From Siphlonurus alternatus (taxonomy: Eukaryota > Arthropoda > Insecta > Ephemeroptera > Siphlonuridae), in the NCBI GenBank assembly GCA_949825025.1, contig OX463781.1:46698317-46762316 (forward strand): 64,000 nt of DNA. The letters run 5' to 3'. Positions within the stretch are counted from its first letter, which is position 1; every line of letters starts with the position of its first letter. Below are positions 9,779 to 20,559 of the stretch, piece after piece. Made by a program: the position numbers and the translations under genes. The notes below the pieces were generated by a model. The model did not search any database. It was given only the letters and a program-made list of their open reading frames with translations, and had not been told where the DNA came from.

Positions 9779-10396
9779 CGTGAACTGACGCCTAACTTTG
9801 CGTAATGTCCTCTGACTTCATGACCTCGCGATGCTCTCCTTCTTTCTTACAGTTAGACATCTCTCAAGTTTTCATCAATGACAAGCTTCAACGTAAAAAT
9901 GCCGCAGCGCCGCATTCTGACATCGCTCCGTATAAGGTTTGTTAGGAGAAAAATCTCATTTATTTTTTCATTCAAATTCTATGCTGCACAAAATCTCGAA
10001 TATTTTTTATGTCGTGTAAAGTGATCTTTCCCGTGGCTCATATGAATTATTAATCTTGCCCTTCATAAGAATCGTCGGAAAAAATTAAAAACCAGGTACC
10101 GCTGGGTTAAAGGATAGGAAGCTTGATGGAACATGTCGTCGCGCGCAGTTCGCGCGCTAGATTTTCATTGGCTGAGAGAATTGTGTCGTCAATGTTGAAG
10201 CTTCTCATTGAAAACTATTTTCCATATCTATTTACTTTAAACTTTTTTTTTATTGCTCAGGACAAACTTATTTATAATATATATGTATGTTTGTTAATAT
10301 TAAGTTTTTTTGACATGAACATATGTTGTCTTGTACAATCGAAAAAGTTCGAATAAAGAAAATAAAATAAATAAAAAATAAAAAAAATATAATAAT

Positions 10397-10432
<36 letters not shown>

Positions 10433-11008
10433 CTCTTTTGCATGTTTTTTAAACAACTGCAATACATATTTTTAATATTGCCCGAAAATAAAAAAAATTA
10501 ATAAAATATGTTCAAATTCATTACATTTTTATTCGTTCATCCAAATACATTTAAACTTGTTATTTGTACAAATATATTTGAAATTGGACGAATAAGAATT
10601 AAAAATGAATTTCAATATAATTTTTGTTATTTTAGGGAAATATTAAAAGTAAAAATTGTAGGCATTTAATAAGCATGCAAATCATAAGTGCATCGTACTT
10701 TTAATTAGTTTAAAATTTTTGAATAATGTATCAATATTCATTTGGAGCCCTCATTTTTATCAATGGTGTTATTAGTATTATGCCATGATATACCATTACA
10801 TTAGCGTGCATGGTAGTGCAACAATTAATGGTTGGAAATTATTTTTAATAATTTTTCTATAGTTATTAAAAACTCTTCTGCTATAACCGTGTAATGTGCA
10901 AATAATTATTAAAAACTTGTTTTTTTTTTATTATTTTTGGATTGAAAAACAAACTTTTTTTAACATCAATTCTTTATAAGTTAAGTTTTAAATGAGTACA
11001 TAATATTG
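9779..11008. other. Intergenic span
   Basis: It holds the promoter of the gene at 9778, a short CG-containing palindromic patch (CGCGCGCAGTTCGCGCGC near 10139), the LINE 3' fragment at 10255-10380, a TA microsatellite at about 10402-10428, and otherwise plain AT-rich DNA. Confidence 0.5.
10255..10380 (+). mobile_element. 5'-truncated LINE 3' end
   Basis: TTTTTTTGACATGAACATATGTTGTCTTGTACAA and an AAATAAATAAAAAATA tail match the 3' end of the full LINE (5580-5661). Only about 120 bases survive. Confidence 0.75.
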
Positions 11009-11054
11009 ATAGAGTTCCACCTATACTAAGACTTTAGTATAGGTGGAACTCTAT
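11009..11054. repeat. Perfect 20-base-arm hairpin
   Basis: ATAGAGTTCCACCTATACTA and its exact reverse complement are separated by six bases. Confidence 0.85.
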
Positions 11055-11063
11055 GATGATAAT

Positions 11064-11202
11064 GGGCGCGATTCACGAAACAGTCAGCCAGGTTTCTAAC
11101 CACGTTTAACTAGGTGGTTTAACACGTAAAACATATATATTTAAACGTAGTTAAGCTAAACGTGGTTAGAAACCTGGCTAAATTATTCGTGAATCGCACC
11201 CA
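11064..11202. mobile_element. Small hairpin MITE
   Basis: GGGCGCGATTCACGAA and, further inside, CCAGGTTTCTAACCACGTTTA are mirrored by TAAACGTGGTTAGAAACC and TTCGTGAATCGCACCC. A more diverged single arm appears near 20197-20255. Confidence 0.75.
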
Positions 11203-11261
11203 ATATTATATGTGTATATTTGTAATATTATATATTAATTATGGATAATATTAATATTTAC

Positions 11262-11356
11262 CTATAAAGTCGGACGACACCGTCTTCCGATATGACGTGT
11301 ATTCGGGGGACACGTCGTGCTGCCTGTTAGTATTCGGTCCGTTTCGTCAAAGAATA
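11262..11356 (-). pseudogene. 3' part of MITE-interrupted two-core peptide gene
   Basis: The minus strand reads a C-x10-C core, CPPNTRHIGRRC, then R-P-T-L and a TAG stop followed at once by a GTAAAT donor (11256-11261). It has no signal peptide. The first half of the gene (signal peptide and first core) lies at 11887-12031, beyond a 0.53-kb inverted-repeat element. Confidence 0.75.
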
Positions 11357-11886
11357 TTGAGTGCGTTCGAGGTGACTGTCCAACCCAGTCCGGACCGGTC
11401 CGGACCGTCTAAAATCGTTTTTTTACAGTCGGACTGCCGTCCATTTCCCCTCCTTACCTCCCCTCTCATGACGTCACTTCCGCAGTCCGGCCGGTGTTGA
11501 GCGGTCCGGCTAAAAAGTCGGACGAGTCCCTCTATAGTCGGACTGTAGAACTAAACTGAACAACGAAATGCGTCTCAATACTCGAAATGCGCAATGTTTT
11601 GGTAATTTTGGCGCAATCCTTGGGCGGGACGGGATACATGCACCTTTTCTCTATTAATTGCAGCGATCTACAGCAGCAGGCTCCATTTTTACTGTACCAA
11701 AAAGTACTGTACGCCCCCTTTCACGCGCCCGACAGCTGATAGCAGTCGATCCGTCGGACTGCGCGTTTTTTCTTCAAAACCAGACAGTGACGTAAATATG
11801 ACGTTTCAGACCACGTGACCAAAATATGCCGCCATTTTCACAGACCAGTCCGGACAGGGTTGGACAGTCACCTCGAACGTACTCAA
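11357..11886. mobile_element. Inverted-repeat element inserted in a peptide gene
   Basis: The left end TTGAGTGCGTTCGAGGTGAC and the right end GTCACCTCGAACGTACTCAA are inverted copies, and the similarity extends inward through GTCCAACCC and GTCCGGAC for about 45 bases. The interior is GC-richer than its surroundings, with many AGTCGGAC/GTCCGGAC words. No clear target duplication. It separates the two cores of one gene. Confidence 0.75.
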
Positions 11887-12031
11887 CGCAAACCTCGTTC
11901 TGAAGTTCCTCGTTCGGTCTGCATGTCTTCAAAGAGCTCTCAACATTCTCTGCTGTCACCTGAGGACGCGCCATTAGTAGCTCGATCAGGAGCAGCGAAA
12001 GCAGGAGTGACAATCTGAATCGAGATGACAT
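11887..12031 (-). pseudogene. 5' part of MITE-interrupted two-core peptide gene
   Basis: The ATG at 12031 opens MSSRFRLSLLLSLLLIELL, then M-A-R-P-Q, followed by the first core CRPNEELQNEVC and V-E. The frame then enters the inverted-repeat element and picks up unrelated residues. The second core is intact at 11262-11356 but detached. An upstream in-frame ATG at 12058 is less like the family starts. Confidence 0.75.
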
Positions 12032-12082
12032 CTTACACTGACGCTCTGCACACTGCATGCGGCAATATATACGATGGCCCCG

Positions 12083-12440
12083 AAGGAGGGGGGGCGAAAA
12101 AAAAATAGTGTTTATAACAGAAACAAATTTTTATGACCATTGCTAGCAATAAATGAGTGAAAATTATTACAGATTGACCCCAAAGATTAAACTGCCACAT
12201 TTCATGTACTTAACCAGAATTGTTAAGTGCAATTAATAAATTCACATTTATTACTATATATGAAACTCGATGCTAACGGGTGACCTTGAACTTTGAATAA
12301 AAACTGCCTTCAAAAAGACCAAGCTGTAAAATATATAATATATATATAGGGGGAGGAGGGGGCGAAAAAGAGTTGTTTATAGAAACAACTTTTTCTTGCC
12401 ATTGCTAGCAATAAATAAATGAAAATTATTACAGATTGCC
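12083..12440. repeat. Direct repeat pair of about 90 bases
   Basis: 12083-12177 and 12352-12440 share GGAGGGGGGGCGAAAAA, a TTTATA...AGAAACAA block, CCATTGCTAGCAATAAAT and GAAAATTATTACAGATTG. They lie just upstream of the gene start at 12031 and may be a local duplication of promoter-proximal sequence. Confidence 0.65.
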
Positions 12441-13187
12441 AACTGTTAACATTAATTGTATTCCAAGTATTATATACATAAAAAATTATTATTACAATAT
12501 TTTTGCTGTTGATAATAATTGAAACAATTCATGATTTCCATTGACTTTGAAATTACTGTCAATAAAAAATTGATAATTTTAATTTTATACATGATTTTTC
12601 ACTAGTACATCAGCGACAGTGAAAGGTTTGTTATCTTATATGTATGCAATCATAGAGGCTTCAAGTCAGCTGATTTTTCGGTGTTCCCACCATCCTATCT
12701 AAACCTATAAACTATAAACCTATCTATGTAAAACAAAAACAAAAAAAAACAAACATGTGAATTCGTTTTTTCACTAAGAATAAGATTTTTCAGGAAAAAT
12801 TCCTTTACGGAACTTTGGTCCAAACTGAAAAATACAGTAGATAATTCAAGATTTAGATTTTTTACTTGATTTACAATCGAGAAAAGTTAAAAAATACTTT
12901 GCTTCATTTTCAAGTACAAGATAGACCTTAGCGACAACAGTTGCGCATCGCGGGCGCATTCACTTGAAGCCTCTATTGTTTCTCTAATAAAAAAATCTTC
13001 CGATTTACGATTTCGGGTAATTTATTGAGTTCAATTACTGTAAAATATGAGATGATGAATATAACCTCTCTGCGCGAGTGGAAAACCACAAAAGTGAGCA
13101 TTATTTGGAATGTCCAGAGTGACAAAGAGAGAAGAGAATAATTTGTGCACTTACCATGCAGTCCCATATAGCAGCCTGATAACTAAC
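12441..13187. other. Intergenic span
   Basis: AT-rich. It carries the 3'-untranslated end of the exon of the next gene, with a GTAAGT donor at 13149-13154. Otherwise I see nothing. Confidence 0.5.
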
Positions 13188-13508
13188 TTAGTTTTTGTTG
13201 CGTATAGGTCGACATCGGCTTCCCACTTTTACGTAACCTTTCATACAAGGGCCTGCACCTACGCGGCAATAATCTTTTCGACACGGCAAAGATGGTGAGA
13301 ACACTGCCAAGTCCGCAAAATTGGTGCCAGTATTTGAAAATCCTGGCGGTTTGGGCATGCACTTGCTGCCCACTTTCACCTCACTCTCAGAGCAAATTTG
13401 ACGTACTGACCGTGAGAGATAGTCAGTCTCTAACACCTGAGGACGCGCCACCGTGACAAACACAAGAGCAGCGAGCAAAAATAACAACACTCCTCGCTGG
13501 TACACCAT
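13188..13508 (-). CDS. Secreted two-core peptide, MVYQ type, with inserted cysteine segment
   Basis: A 106-residue product. The signal peptide (MVYQRGVLLFLL to V-T-V-A-R-P-Q) is almost identical to those at 14925, 18446, 19472 and 29758. A D-Y-L-S-R-S-V-R-Q stretch precedes core 1, CSESEVKVGSKC, and core 2 is CMKGYVKVGSRC. Unlike its paralogs it has an extra P-C-R-K-D-Y-C-R-V-G-A-G-P segment before core 2, making six cysteines. S-R-S-V-R may be a processing site. The TAA is followed by about 30 untranslated bases and a GTAAGT donor at 13149-13154. Expression probably uses the E-box at 13580. Confidence 0.85.
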   Translation of the reverse strand: MVYQRGVLLFLLAALVFVTVARPQVLETDYLSRSVRQICSESEVKVGSKCMPKPPGFSNTGTNFADLAVFSPSLPCRKDYCRVGAGPCMKGYVKVGSRCRPIRNKN

Positions 13509-13579
13509 TGCTGGTAGACTAAACTTGTTTTTAGAGAAATGAGAAGAGTTGGTCGACCAAACCAGTTTTACCCAGGAAC

Positions 13580-13585
13580 CACGTG
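13580..13585. promoter_or_regulatory. CACGTG E-box
   Basis: Palindromic E-box 72 bases upstream of the ATG at 13508, inside a block (GGTCACGTGGTTCC) conserved upstream of sister genes. Confidence 0.55.
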
Positions 13586-13589
13586 ACCG

Positions 13590-14646
13590 AGGAAGGACGT
13601 TTATTAGTAAACTTTATAATGACTGCATACATTAAAATTTTAATTTCCTTGGTCCTTTTACAAGCTGCAATTACTTATCCTCAAAGAATCTAATTAAATT
13701 TAAAATATATGCATTAAACCTAATTAGAAAAAACAGTTATTTAATTCTTTCATTTTATTGTGGTTATTTAATCAAACTATATATATTGGTAACTGCTAAT
13801 AGTATTAAAATAATTTAATTAAGGAAAATTCAAACTGTGGAATTTCTAGCCCATATATAGCGTTGATTACTTTTAATGTATATATTAAGCCATATTTCAT
13901 CACATGTACAGTCAATACATTAAAAACAGTCGAAATGCACGTTATCGCCTAAATAAAGATATTGTTCTATTCTATCTTTATTTGTTGTTATACTTCACAC
14001 TACGATTCAAGTGACGATTTGAAGTAGAGTTTTAGTCTTTAGCACTCTTTACAAACGCTGTCGATCAAGAAAGAGAAAGACACATGCATGAAATTTTAAC
14101 CATGCAATTTTCTTGTTGTTTTTTTGTTTTTTTTTATAATTATGAAATAAAATTCAACAATGCAGTTTAATTTTGAAATAATCAAGCTTTCTCTCCCTAT
14201 TTGAGTAGCATGTATAATTGACATCATGGAAATCACAAATATTGTTAAAAAAAATTACTACACAATGTAAAAAAAAAAATATATATATAATATATATTGA
14301 TGAAACCAAAGCTTTAATTTCCAATTTGTCAAATAAAAATCAACATTTTTCTTATATGCTATAGTGTTTGAAGGGTGAATTGAAGAAATTTACGTGGCAT
14401 AATTTACAAGTTACCCGAACAGCTGAAATCCAATTTTAACATCATCATGTGAACGTAGATTTTGTGTCAATATTATAACTATGATGTTTGGTTGCTGATG
14501 GAAAACAATTAATTTAAAATATGACTGAAAATGAACACAAAATGAGCCGTAATTACGTTTGGAATGTCCTGAATGCTAAAAAGGGAAGATGTGTATACTT
14601 CATTCAACCTACCAGTTCCATATAGAAGCTTCATAATTTCATGTCT
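13590..14646. other. Intergenic span
   Basis: AT-rich. CGCCTAAATAAAGATATTG near 13949 resembles a LINE tail. A GTAGGT donor for the next gene lies near 14605. No other signal seen. Confidence 0.45.
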
Positions 14647-14925
14647 TTAGCCTTTGGTATGTGTACGTCGGCATCGGCTTCCCACTTTTACGTAACCTTT
14701 ACTACACGGAGCTGTGACTACTGCCAAGGGGACATAGTTAGTTGTAGTCTCTGTAATTTGTGTCGGTTTAGGCCTGCACTTACTGCCGACTTTCACCTCA
14801 TCCTCACGGCAAATTTGACGTACTGACCGTGAGAGATAGTCAGTCTCTAACACCTGAGGACGCGCCACCGTGACAAACACAAGAGCGGCGAGCAAAAATA
14901 ACAACACTCCTCGCTGGTACACCAT
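14647..14925 (-). CDS. Secreted two-core peptide, MVYQ type
   Basis: A 92-residue product with the standard signal peptide and R-P-Q-V-L-E-T-D-Y-L-S-R-S-V-R-Q-I lead. Core 1 is CREDEVKVGSKC and core 2 CSKGYVKVGSRC, joined by a Thr-rich linker (T-E-T-T-T-N-Y). Four cysteines, so probably one disulfide per core. The stop is in the same exon, and about 40 bases later a GTAGGT donor gives a 3'-UTR intron. Upstream, the sister E-box position reads CATGTG (about 14996) instead of CACGTG. The function is unknown. Confidence 0.88.
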   Translation of the reverse strand: MVYQRGVLLFLLAALVFVTVARPQVLETDYLSRSVRQICREDEVKVGSKCRPKPTQITETTTNYVPLAVVTAPCSKGYVKVGSRCRRTHTKG

Positions 14926-15649
14926 TGCTGGTAGACTGAGCTTCTTTACAGAAGAGCTGGCTGACCAAACAGGTTTTACCGAGGACTCGAGGAGCCATGT
15001 GACCGAGGAAGGACTATATTAGAGGAACATTATTAAAGCTATACATCTGACAATTACCCATGTCCTTATACATGCCGTCATGACGTATTCTCAAAAAAAT
15101 TATTTAATATGAAGTTTTAACTCATTATTTAAAATAAATTTATCAGAAATATTTTGATAATGTGTTCATTTTGTTGTTGTTTAATTAAACTATTTTTGGC
15201 TGCCATAATATTCAAAATTAATAATAAATTAAAAATGCAAATTCTAAACAAAATGTAATTAATTTTTTTTTTCTCTTCAAATTGCATTAATAAGATGTTT
15301 TTCTTCAGATGTAAAGTGCAGCAGAAATGGACGGAATTTGTATTAATACCTTCGCTTGTTTCGCAGAAACTAATTACGTTCACATGACGATGTGTATTTT
15401 CAGACTCATTGACGTCTCGTAAGAGCAATATTGTGTTATACCTTCAATTATACTAGTTAAACACTTTGGGAGATTTATTGAATTCATTGTCAAAGACGAC
15501 TGACCCATAACCCCTCTGATGCTTGAGTGGAAGTACACAAAACGAGCATTTGAAAGGTCTTAAGTGGGAAAGAGAGAAAATAATATAAAATACCATAATT
15601 TTTTTTATAATTATAAACAGTATTTTACAATTAGACTCGGTTAAGAATA

Positions 15650-15922
15650 CGTTGACATCGGCTTCTCACTTTTACGTAACCTTTGGCGACAAAAACCTTC
15701 ACGACAACGAATTTTACAATGTATTTCAAAACAGTTACTCGATGTTACTCTCTGTAACTTGTGCCGGTATAGGCCTGCACTTACTGCCCATTTTCACGTC
15801 CCCTTCACGGCAAATTTGGCGCACTGACCGTGAGAGATAGTCTCTAACACCTGAGGACGCGCCACCGTGACAAACACAAGAGCGGTGAGCAAAAATAACA
15901 ACACTCCTCGCTGGTACACCAT
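15650..15922 (-). pseudogene. Frameshifted MVYQ-type peptide gene
   Basis: The ATG at 15922 opens the same signal peptide, but four bases are missing just after R-P-Q-V-L-E-T (GATAGTCTCT instead of GATAGTCAGTCTCT near 15837). The frame therefore reads I-S-H-G-Q-C and stops near 15794. The lost frame downstream still shows the remains of both cores. The copy at 22680-22810 has the identical deletion. It is either a dead gene or a short secreted peptide of about 43 residues. Confidence 0.75.
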
Positions 15923-16189
15923 TGCTGGCAGACTGAGCTTGTCTTCGGAAGAATCAGAAGATCTGGCTGACCAAACCAGTCTTACCGAGGAACCATGTGT
16001 CCGAGGCAGGACGGTTTTTACAATTAAGAGTAACATTATGTTATAACTGTATACAATTTTCAAACATGGACCTCACAAGATCACATGTTCTCAAAAAAGT
16101 TAATTAATATGCAACTCAATGCTTAAATTCAATTTAGCAAAAAAAAAAAAAATTGTTTTGGTTGTTCGTATAATATTATAATAATAATA

Positions 16190-16507
16190 GAGTATTGTCC
16201 TCAATTTTGTTTTATCGCAGAAATGGATAGAGGGTGCAAAGTTATGCTACCCTGATTTTTTTCAGATTTTTTAGAGCCCGGGAACTATTTTTAAAAATTA
16301 TTGAAAGTCCTTTTCGTGACGTCACGAGACGACGCTCCTTAAGTAAAAGATAGGACTTGCCGCCGCGTGACGTCACAAAAAGGACTTTCAATAATTTTTT
16401 AAAAATAGTTCCCGTCGTCCTCTAAAAAATCTGAAAAATATCAGGGGAGCATAACTTTGCACCCTCTATCCATTTCTGCAATAAAAAAAAAATTGAGGAC
16501 GATACTC
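16190..16507. mobile_element. Family A MITE, copy 1
   Basis: Ends GAGTATTGTCCTCAATTTT / AAATTGAGGACGATACTC, then GCAGAAATGGATAGAGGGTG and its mirror. Arms about 140 bases long around a TGACGTCACG centre. Confidence 0.85.
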
Positions 16508-16978
16508 CATTGTTTATTGTGTTAAAAAAATACGTAGTTTGGAGGGGAAAATATTAATAAATAAACATTCAAATCCCAATTGGTGAATGTAAAAAGACGA
16601 AAGTCCATACACAAAATGCGTACATTCACCCAAAGAAAATAATATATTTATATTTGTTATTTGTTACATATATTTGTTGTGGTCATTGACATTTTTGATT
16701 GCCATAGTATTGAATTAAAATTTTTAAAGTGCTATTTCCAGACAATATGCAAGTAAATATGTACTTTTGTAATCTTTAAATTACGTTAAGATATTTTCTT
16801 CAGATGTACAGTACATCAGAAACTGACAGGATGTTTATGATCTTCGCTTGTTTTTCAGACGCAATCTACATTCGCATAACGATGTGTGAGGAACACAAGA
16901 TCCAGCGCAGTAGGAGACTGCTCTGCAAGATCGCATGATTTCGCGCGAAAGATTTAAAAGAGTAGGAACCTTCATTTA

Positions 16979-17230
16979 CAGAGACCCTACAGAAACCTCC
17001 GTGTCTTATGGCCAGAAATTTGACCAGCTTGGCCGAGCTTCACTGTAACTGAGAGTGGCGGCGCCACTGAATCGCAGCGGCACTGCCCGGTTCTCGCTGG
17101 CTGCGTGGGCAATTTCAGCCAGCAAGAACCGGGCCGTGTTGAACATTTTGCAGCGCCGCCACTCTCAGTTACAGTGAAGCTCTGATCAAATCCCTGGCCA
17201 TAAGACACGGAGGTCTCTGTAGGGTCTCTG
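16979..17230. mobile_element. Hairpin MITE (family G)
   Basis: CAGAGACCCTACAGAAACCT and CTCTGTAGGGTCTCTG are inverted, with long GC-rich inner arms (GAGAGTGGCGGCG / CGCCGCCACTCTC). The flanks (15350-15480 compared with 16840-17450) are paralogous, so it inserted after that duplication. Confidence 0.8.
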
Positions 17231-17448
17231 CATGCTTTATTTATAGACCGCGCACATAACTTCTTATCTTATGTCTTTGTATGATATGATAAAAATTAAA
17301 AACCGGCTTTTAAACGAGAAAGTATAAATGGCATGAGTACGATCACAGAAATATGAGTCTGTGTATGACGCGCCTTATTCATTGACGAAACCTCATAAAA
17401 ACCAACATTATCTACCTTCAATGATACGTATTAAACACTTTGAGGAAT

Positions 17449-17787
17449 GGACAATCTGCAAGAAAACTTTTTATTGCAGAAATGAATAAAGGGCACCAAA
17501 TTATGCTACTCTGAATTTTTTTCAGATTTTTTTGAGACCCGGAACTATTTTTAAATAATTATTGAAAGTCCTGTGATTTCAGTTGGCACCTCTGAATTCT
17601 TAATAAAAAGGATAGAGACTGCAATGGACGCCTATTGACGCCTCCAGAGGGCGTGGCCGCACTTTCAATAATTATTTAAAAATAGTTCTGGGTTTCAAAA
17701 AAATCTGAAAAAATTCAGAGTAGCATAATTTCTAATTTGGTACCCTCTATTCATTTCTGCAATAAAAAAATTTCATGTATGTTGTCC
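17449..17787. mobile_element. Family B MITE, copy 1
   Basis: GGACAATCTGC...TTTTTATTGCAGAAATGAATA at the left is mirrored by ATTCATTTCTGCAATAAA...GTTGTCC at the right. The inner arms TGAAAAAATTCAGAGTAGC and TATTTTTAAATAATTATTGA are shared by all family members. Confidence 0.9.
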
Positions 17788-18012
17788 ATTATTGAAAGTT
17801 CTGTAAGTTAAGTTGGCACCCCTGAATCCTTAATAAAAAGGATAGGACCGAGACGCCTATTGACGCCTCCAGAGGGCGTGGCCGCACTTTCAATAATTAT
17901 TTAAAAATAGTTCTGGGTCTCAAAAAAATCTGCAAAAATTCAGAGTAACATAATTTGGTGCCCTCTATTCATTTCTGCAATAAAAAAATTTCATACAACG
18001 TATATGTTGTCC
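17788..18012. mobile_element. Family B MITE, left-truncated copy abutting copy 1
   Basis: Directly after GTTGTCCATT the sequence resumes at the inner ATTGAAAGTTCTG of a second unit and runs to its own right end (GTTGTCC at 18012). This is a tandem, left-deleted unit. Confidence 0.8.
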
Positions 18013-18167
18013 ATTTATTTAAAAGATGATTGATGAACGTAACCCATCTGCTTGAGTGGAAATGCACAACAAATTAGCATTATTATAATACTTATAACTT
18101 TTAGAATGGCAGACAAATATGTAATTCATGCAACCTACCAGTACAATAAAGTAGCTTCATAAATGCC

Positions 18168-18446
18168 TTAAGTTGGGTTGTGTATAAGTCGACATTTGCT
18201 TCCCACTTTTACGTAACCTTCGCGACACGGAGCTGTGCCTACTGATAAGGATACGTAGTCGGTTGAACTATCTGTAACGTCTTCCGGCTTAGGTTTGCAC
18301 TTGCTGCCCACTTTCACCTCACTCTCAGAGCAAATTTGGCGCACTGACCGTGAGAGATAGTCAGTCTCTGACACCTGAGGACGCGCCACCGTGACAAACA
18401 CAAGAGCGGCGAGCAAAAATAACAACACTCCTCGCTGGTACACCAT
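18168..18446 (-). CDS. Secreted two-core peptide, MVYQ type
   Basis: A 92-residue protein very similar to 14647-14925. Core 1 is CSESEVKVGSKC and core 2 CREGYVKVGSKC, with a D-V-T-D-S-S-T-D-Y-V-S-L-S linker. Four cysteines; Lys-rich cores. The stop is in the exon and a GTAGGT donor follows about 40 bases later (near 18135). A CACGTG E-box sits 63 bases upstream of the ATG. The function is unknown. Confidence 0.88.
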   Translation of the reverse strand: MVYQRGVLLFLLAALVFVTVARPQVSETDYLSRSVRQICSESEVKVGSKCKPKPEDVTDSSTDYVSLSVGTAPCREGYVKVGSKCRLIHNPT

Positions 18447-18508
18447 TGCTGGTAGACTGAGCTTGCTTACAGAAGAACTGTCTGGTGAAACGCTTTTAAT
18501 TGAGATAT

Positions 18509-18514
18509 CACGTG
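18509..18514. promoter_or_regulatory. CACGTG E-box
   Basis: Within TCACGTGA, 63 bases upstream of the ATG at 18446. Confidence 0.5.
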
Positions 18515-18990
18515 ATGCCTATAAATTTAATCAGCTTTATACATTTTCCTACGTCCTTGGTCCTTATAAGCTGCGATGGCGTATTTTAAAACAAGGAAAT
18601 TAATACGTACTTTTTAAACGCAATTTTTTAAAACCTATTTAGCGAATATATCTGTTTATTATAATTTAAAAATAATCATATGGAATCTTAATCAGAATAA
18701 ATGACTTATATAAAAACTGTATGCACTCTGCTATATGAATTATATAATTATAATTATTATATTAAATTAATTAAGTAGATTGTGATTTTAAAATTTAACC
18801 CTTGCATGACTTAAAAACAAACAAGACTTCAGATTTGTGATTTCGGAGGATTTATTTAGTGCTAAAAATGAGTTTAATGCATAGAAATACACACAAACTG
18901 CATGAATATGAGTAATGTTCGGAATGATAAGTAGACAAGATATACATATATAGCACATGTCAAATGTTATACCTTTAAAACACGTACCTT

Positions 18991-19198
18991 TAAGGTGGAT
19001 TTTCATAAGCGATTTCCAGCCTGCGACGTGACGCGAATAATGCGCACTTGTACCGTATACTGTAACATCCATTTTTAGGCCATATTTGGCGATTTAAAAA
19101 AATCACATCATAATTAACACGATATTCGCTCGCCACACAGGATTCTACAGCTTCTACGTTAAAATCGCATCGCCGTTGTCGCTCACGAAAAATCTTAC
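18991..19198. mobile_element. Family D MITE, copy 1
   Basis: TAAGGTGGATTTTCATAAGCGATT at the left and GTCGCTCACGAAAAATCTTA at the right, with inner CGACGCGAATAATGCGCA and GCTTCTACGTTAAAATCGC. Other copies at 38311-38526 and 61492-61700. Confidence 0.75.
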
Positions 19199-19472
19199 TT
19201 TGCTGATGATTCGACGACATTCTCCCCGTCTCTCTATTCTTACGTTAAACTTTCTTGCAATGAACTTTATTAAATACTGACAACTCGACGTACCCGGCTG
19301 CATCTCCCACATTAATAGACAAGCAAGTCCGGCCCACTTTCACCTCATCCTCAGAGCAAATTTGACGCACTGACCGTGAGAGATAGTCAGTCTCTGACAC
19401 CTGAGGACGCGCCACCGTGACAAACACAAAAGCAGCGAGCAAAAATAACAACACTCCTCGCTGGTACGCCAT
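19195..19472 (-). pseudogene. MVYQ-type peptide gene with frameshifted second core
   Basis: The signal peptide and core 1 (CSEDEVKVGRTC) are intact from the ATG at 19472. The second core starts H-C-K-K, then reads V-stop at 19245. Beyond the stop, one frame away, the remains E-C-R-R-I-I-S and a GTAAGA donor are still present (19219-19191), so about one base of change broke core 2. It may still make a single-core peptide of 75 residues. A family D MITE abuts the 3' end. No E-box was seen upstream. Confidence 0.65.
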
Positions 19473-19608
19473 TGCTGGTAGACTGAACTTTGAAGAGCTG
19501 GCTGACCAAACCAGTTTTACCGAGAATGTACCACAGAAATGTTACAAACAAAGATAATAAAATGAAATAATTATGAATTTTAACATTCATCTCCAAGCTA
19601 ATAAATAT

Positions 19609-19763
19609 GGGGGGAAATTCACAAAATACTTTAACCCCCACTTTAGCCTCGATTTTTTTTTCTGGTGCTAAACCATAGATTAAACATAAATAGCCCCTGG
19701 TTTAACGCCAGGGATAAAAATCGAGGCTAAAGTGGGGGTTAAAGTGATTTGCAAAGGTCCCCC
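19609..19763. mobile_element. Hairpin MITE
   Basis: GGGGGGAAATTCACAAAAT and TTTAACCCCCACTTTAGCCT are mirrored by AGGCTAAAGTGGGGGTTAAA and GATTTGCAAAGGTCCCCC. Confidence 0.8.
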
Positions 19764-19890
19764 ATGAAAGCTATTTCATACCAATCAGGTTTACAACTTT
19801 CTATATATTATAGATTTTAGCTATGACTCTTTCAAAAAATTAAGTAGTTTTTAATCTTACAATTTTTATAAAATTATTTGTTAAATACAC

Positions 19891-19921
<31 letters not shown>

Positions 19922-20559
19922 CGTTGTTTGATTATTTGTTTCTGGAATTCCCCTTCATGTAACTGTGTATGACTGTATAAAGAGAAAACAAAAATTCATT
20001 ATCATTGGCTCTTTTATTTTTCAGAATCGATCTTGACAACACGTTACAGGTCGTATTACCAGTTCAAAAAATAAAATAAATGTGTAATACTTTTACTTCG
20101 TCTATGCTGATCAGCTTACAAGAAGGAAACCTCAAAGATTTTAGTTGCAAACATATTGTTCGTTGATTAAATTGTGTGTTTATAGAAATTAATGGTCGCG
20201 AATCACGGAAGATTTATACAAAAATATTAGCAGGTTTCTTACAATTCACGTTTAGTGTCCTAAAGTATATAAGACTGAAGCCAATCGGGGATTATTATTT
20301 ATGCAATTTTGAAACAATGTTTTTAATTACAATGTTGTGATCTCCAGTTAGTTTTGACGATGGATTTTTTCAAACTGCTAGAATTTTTTCGTGGTACTCA
20401 ACATTACCGCCTGGATGTGTTACAAGTTTTAAAAACATCAGGAAATGTCCTTCGTGCAATTACCTTCAAACAAGGTTCTTGTATAAACTTGTTTCTTTAA
20501 ATTATAATAAAAAAAATTATATGTGGTAATATGTTATGTCATTACTGCAGAACCGTAAC

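Noticed and set aside
11812..11818. CACGTG near the interrupted gene
   Set aside because: It lies inside the inserted inverted-repeat element, not in a promoter.
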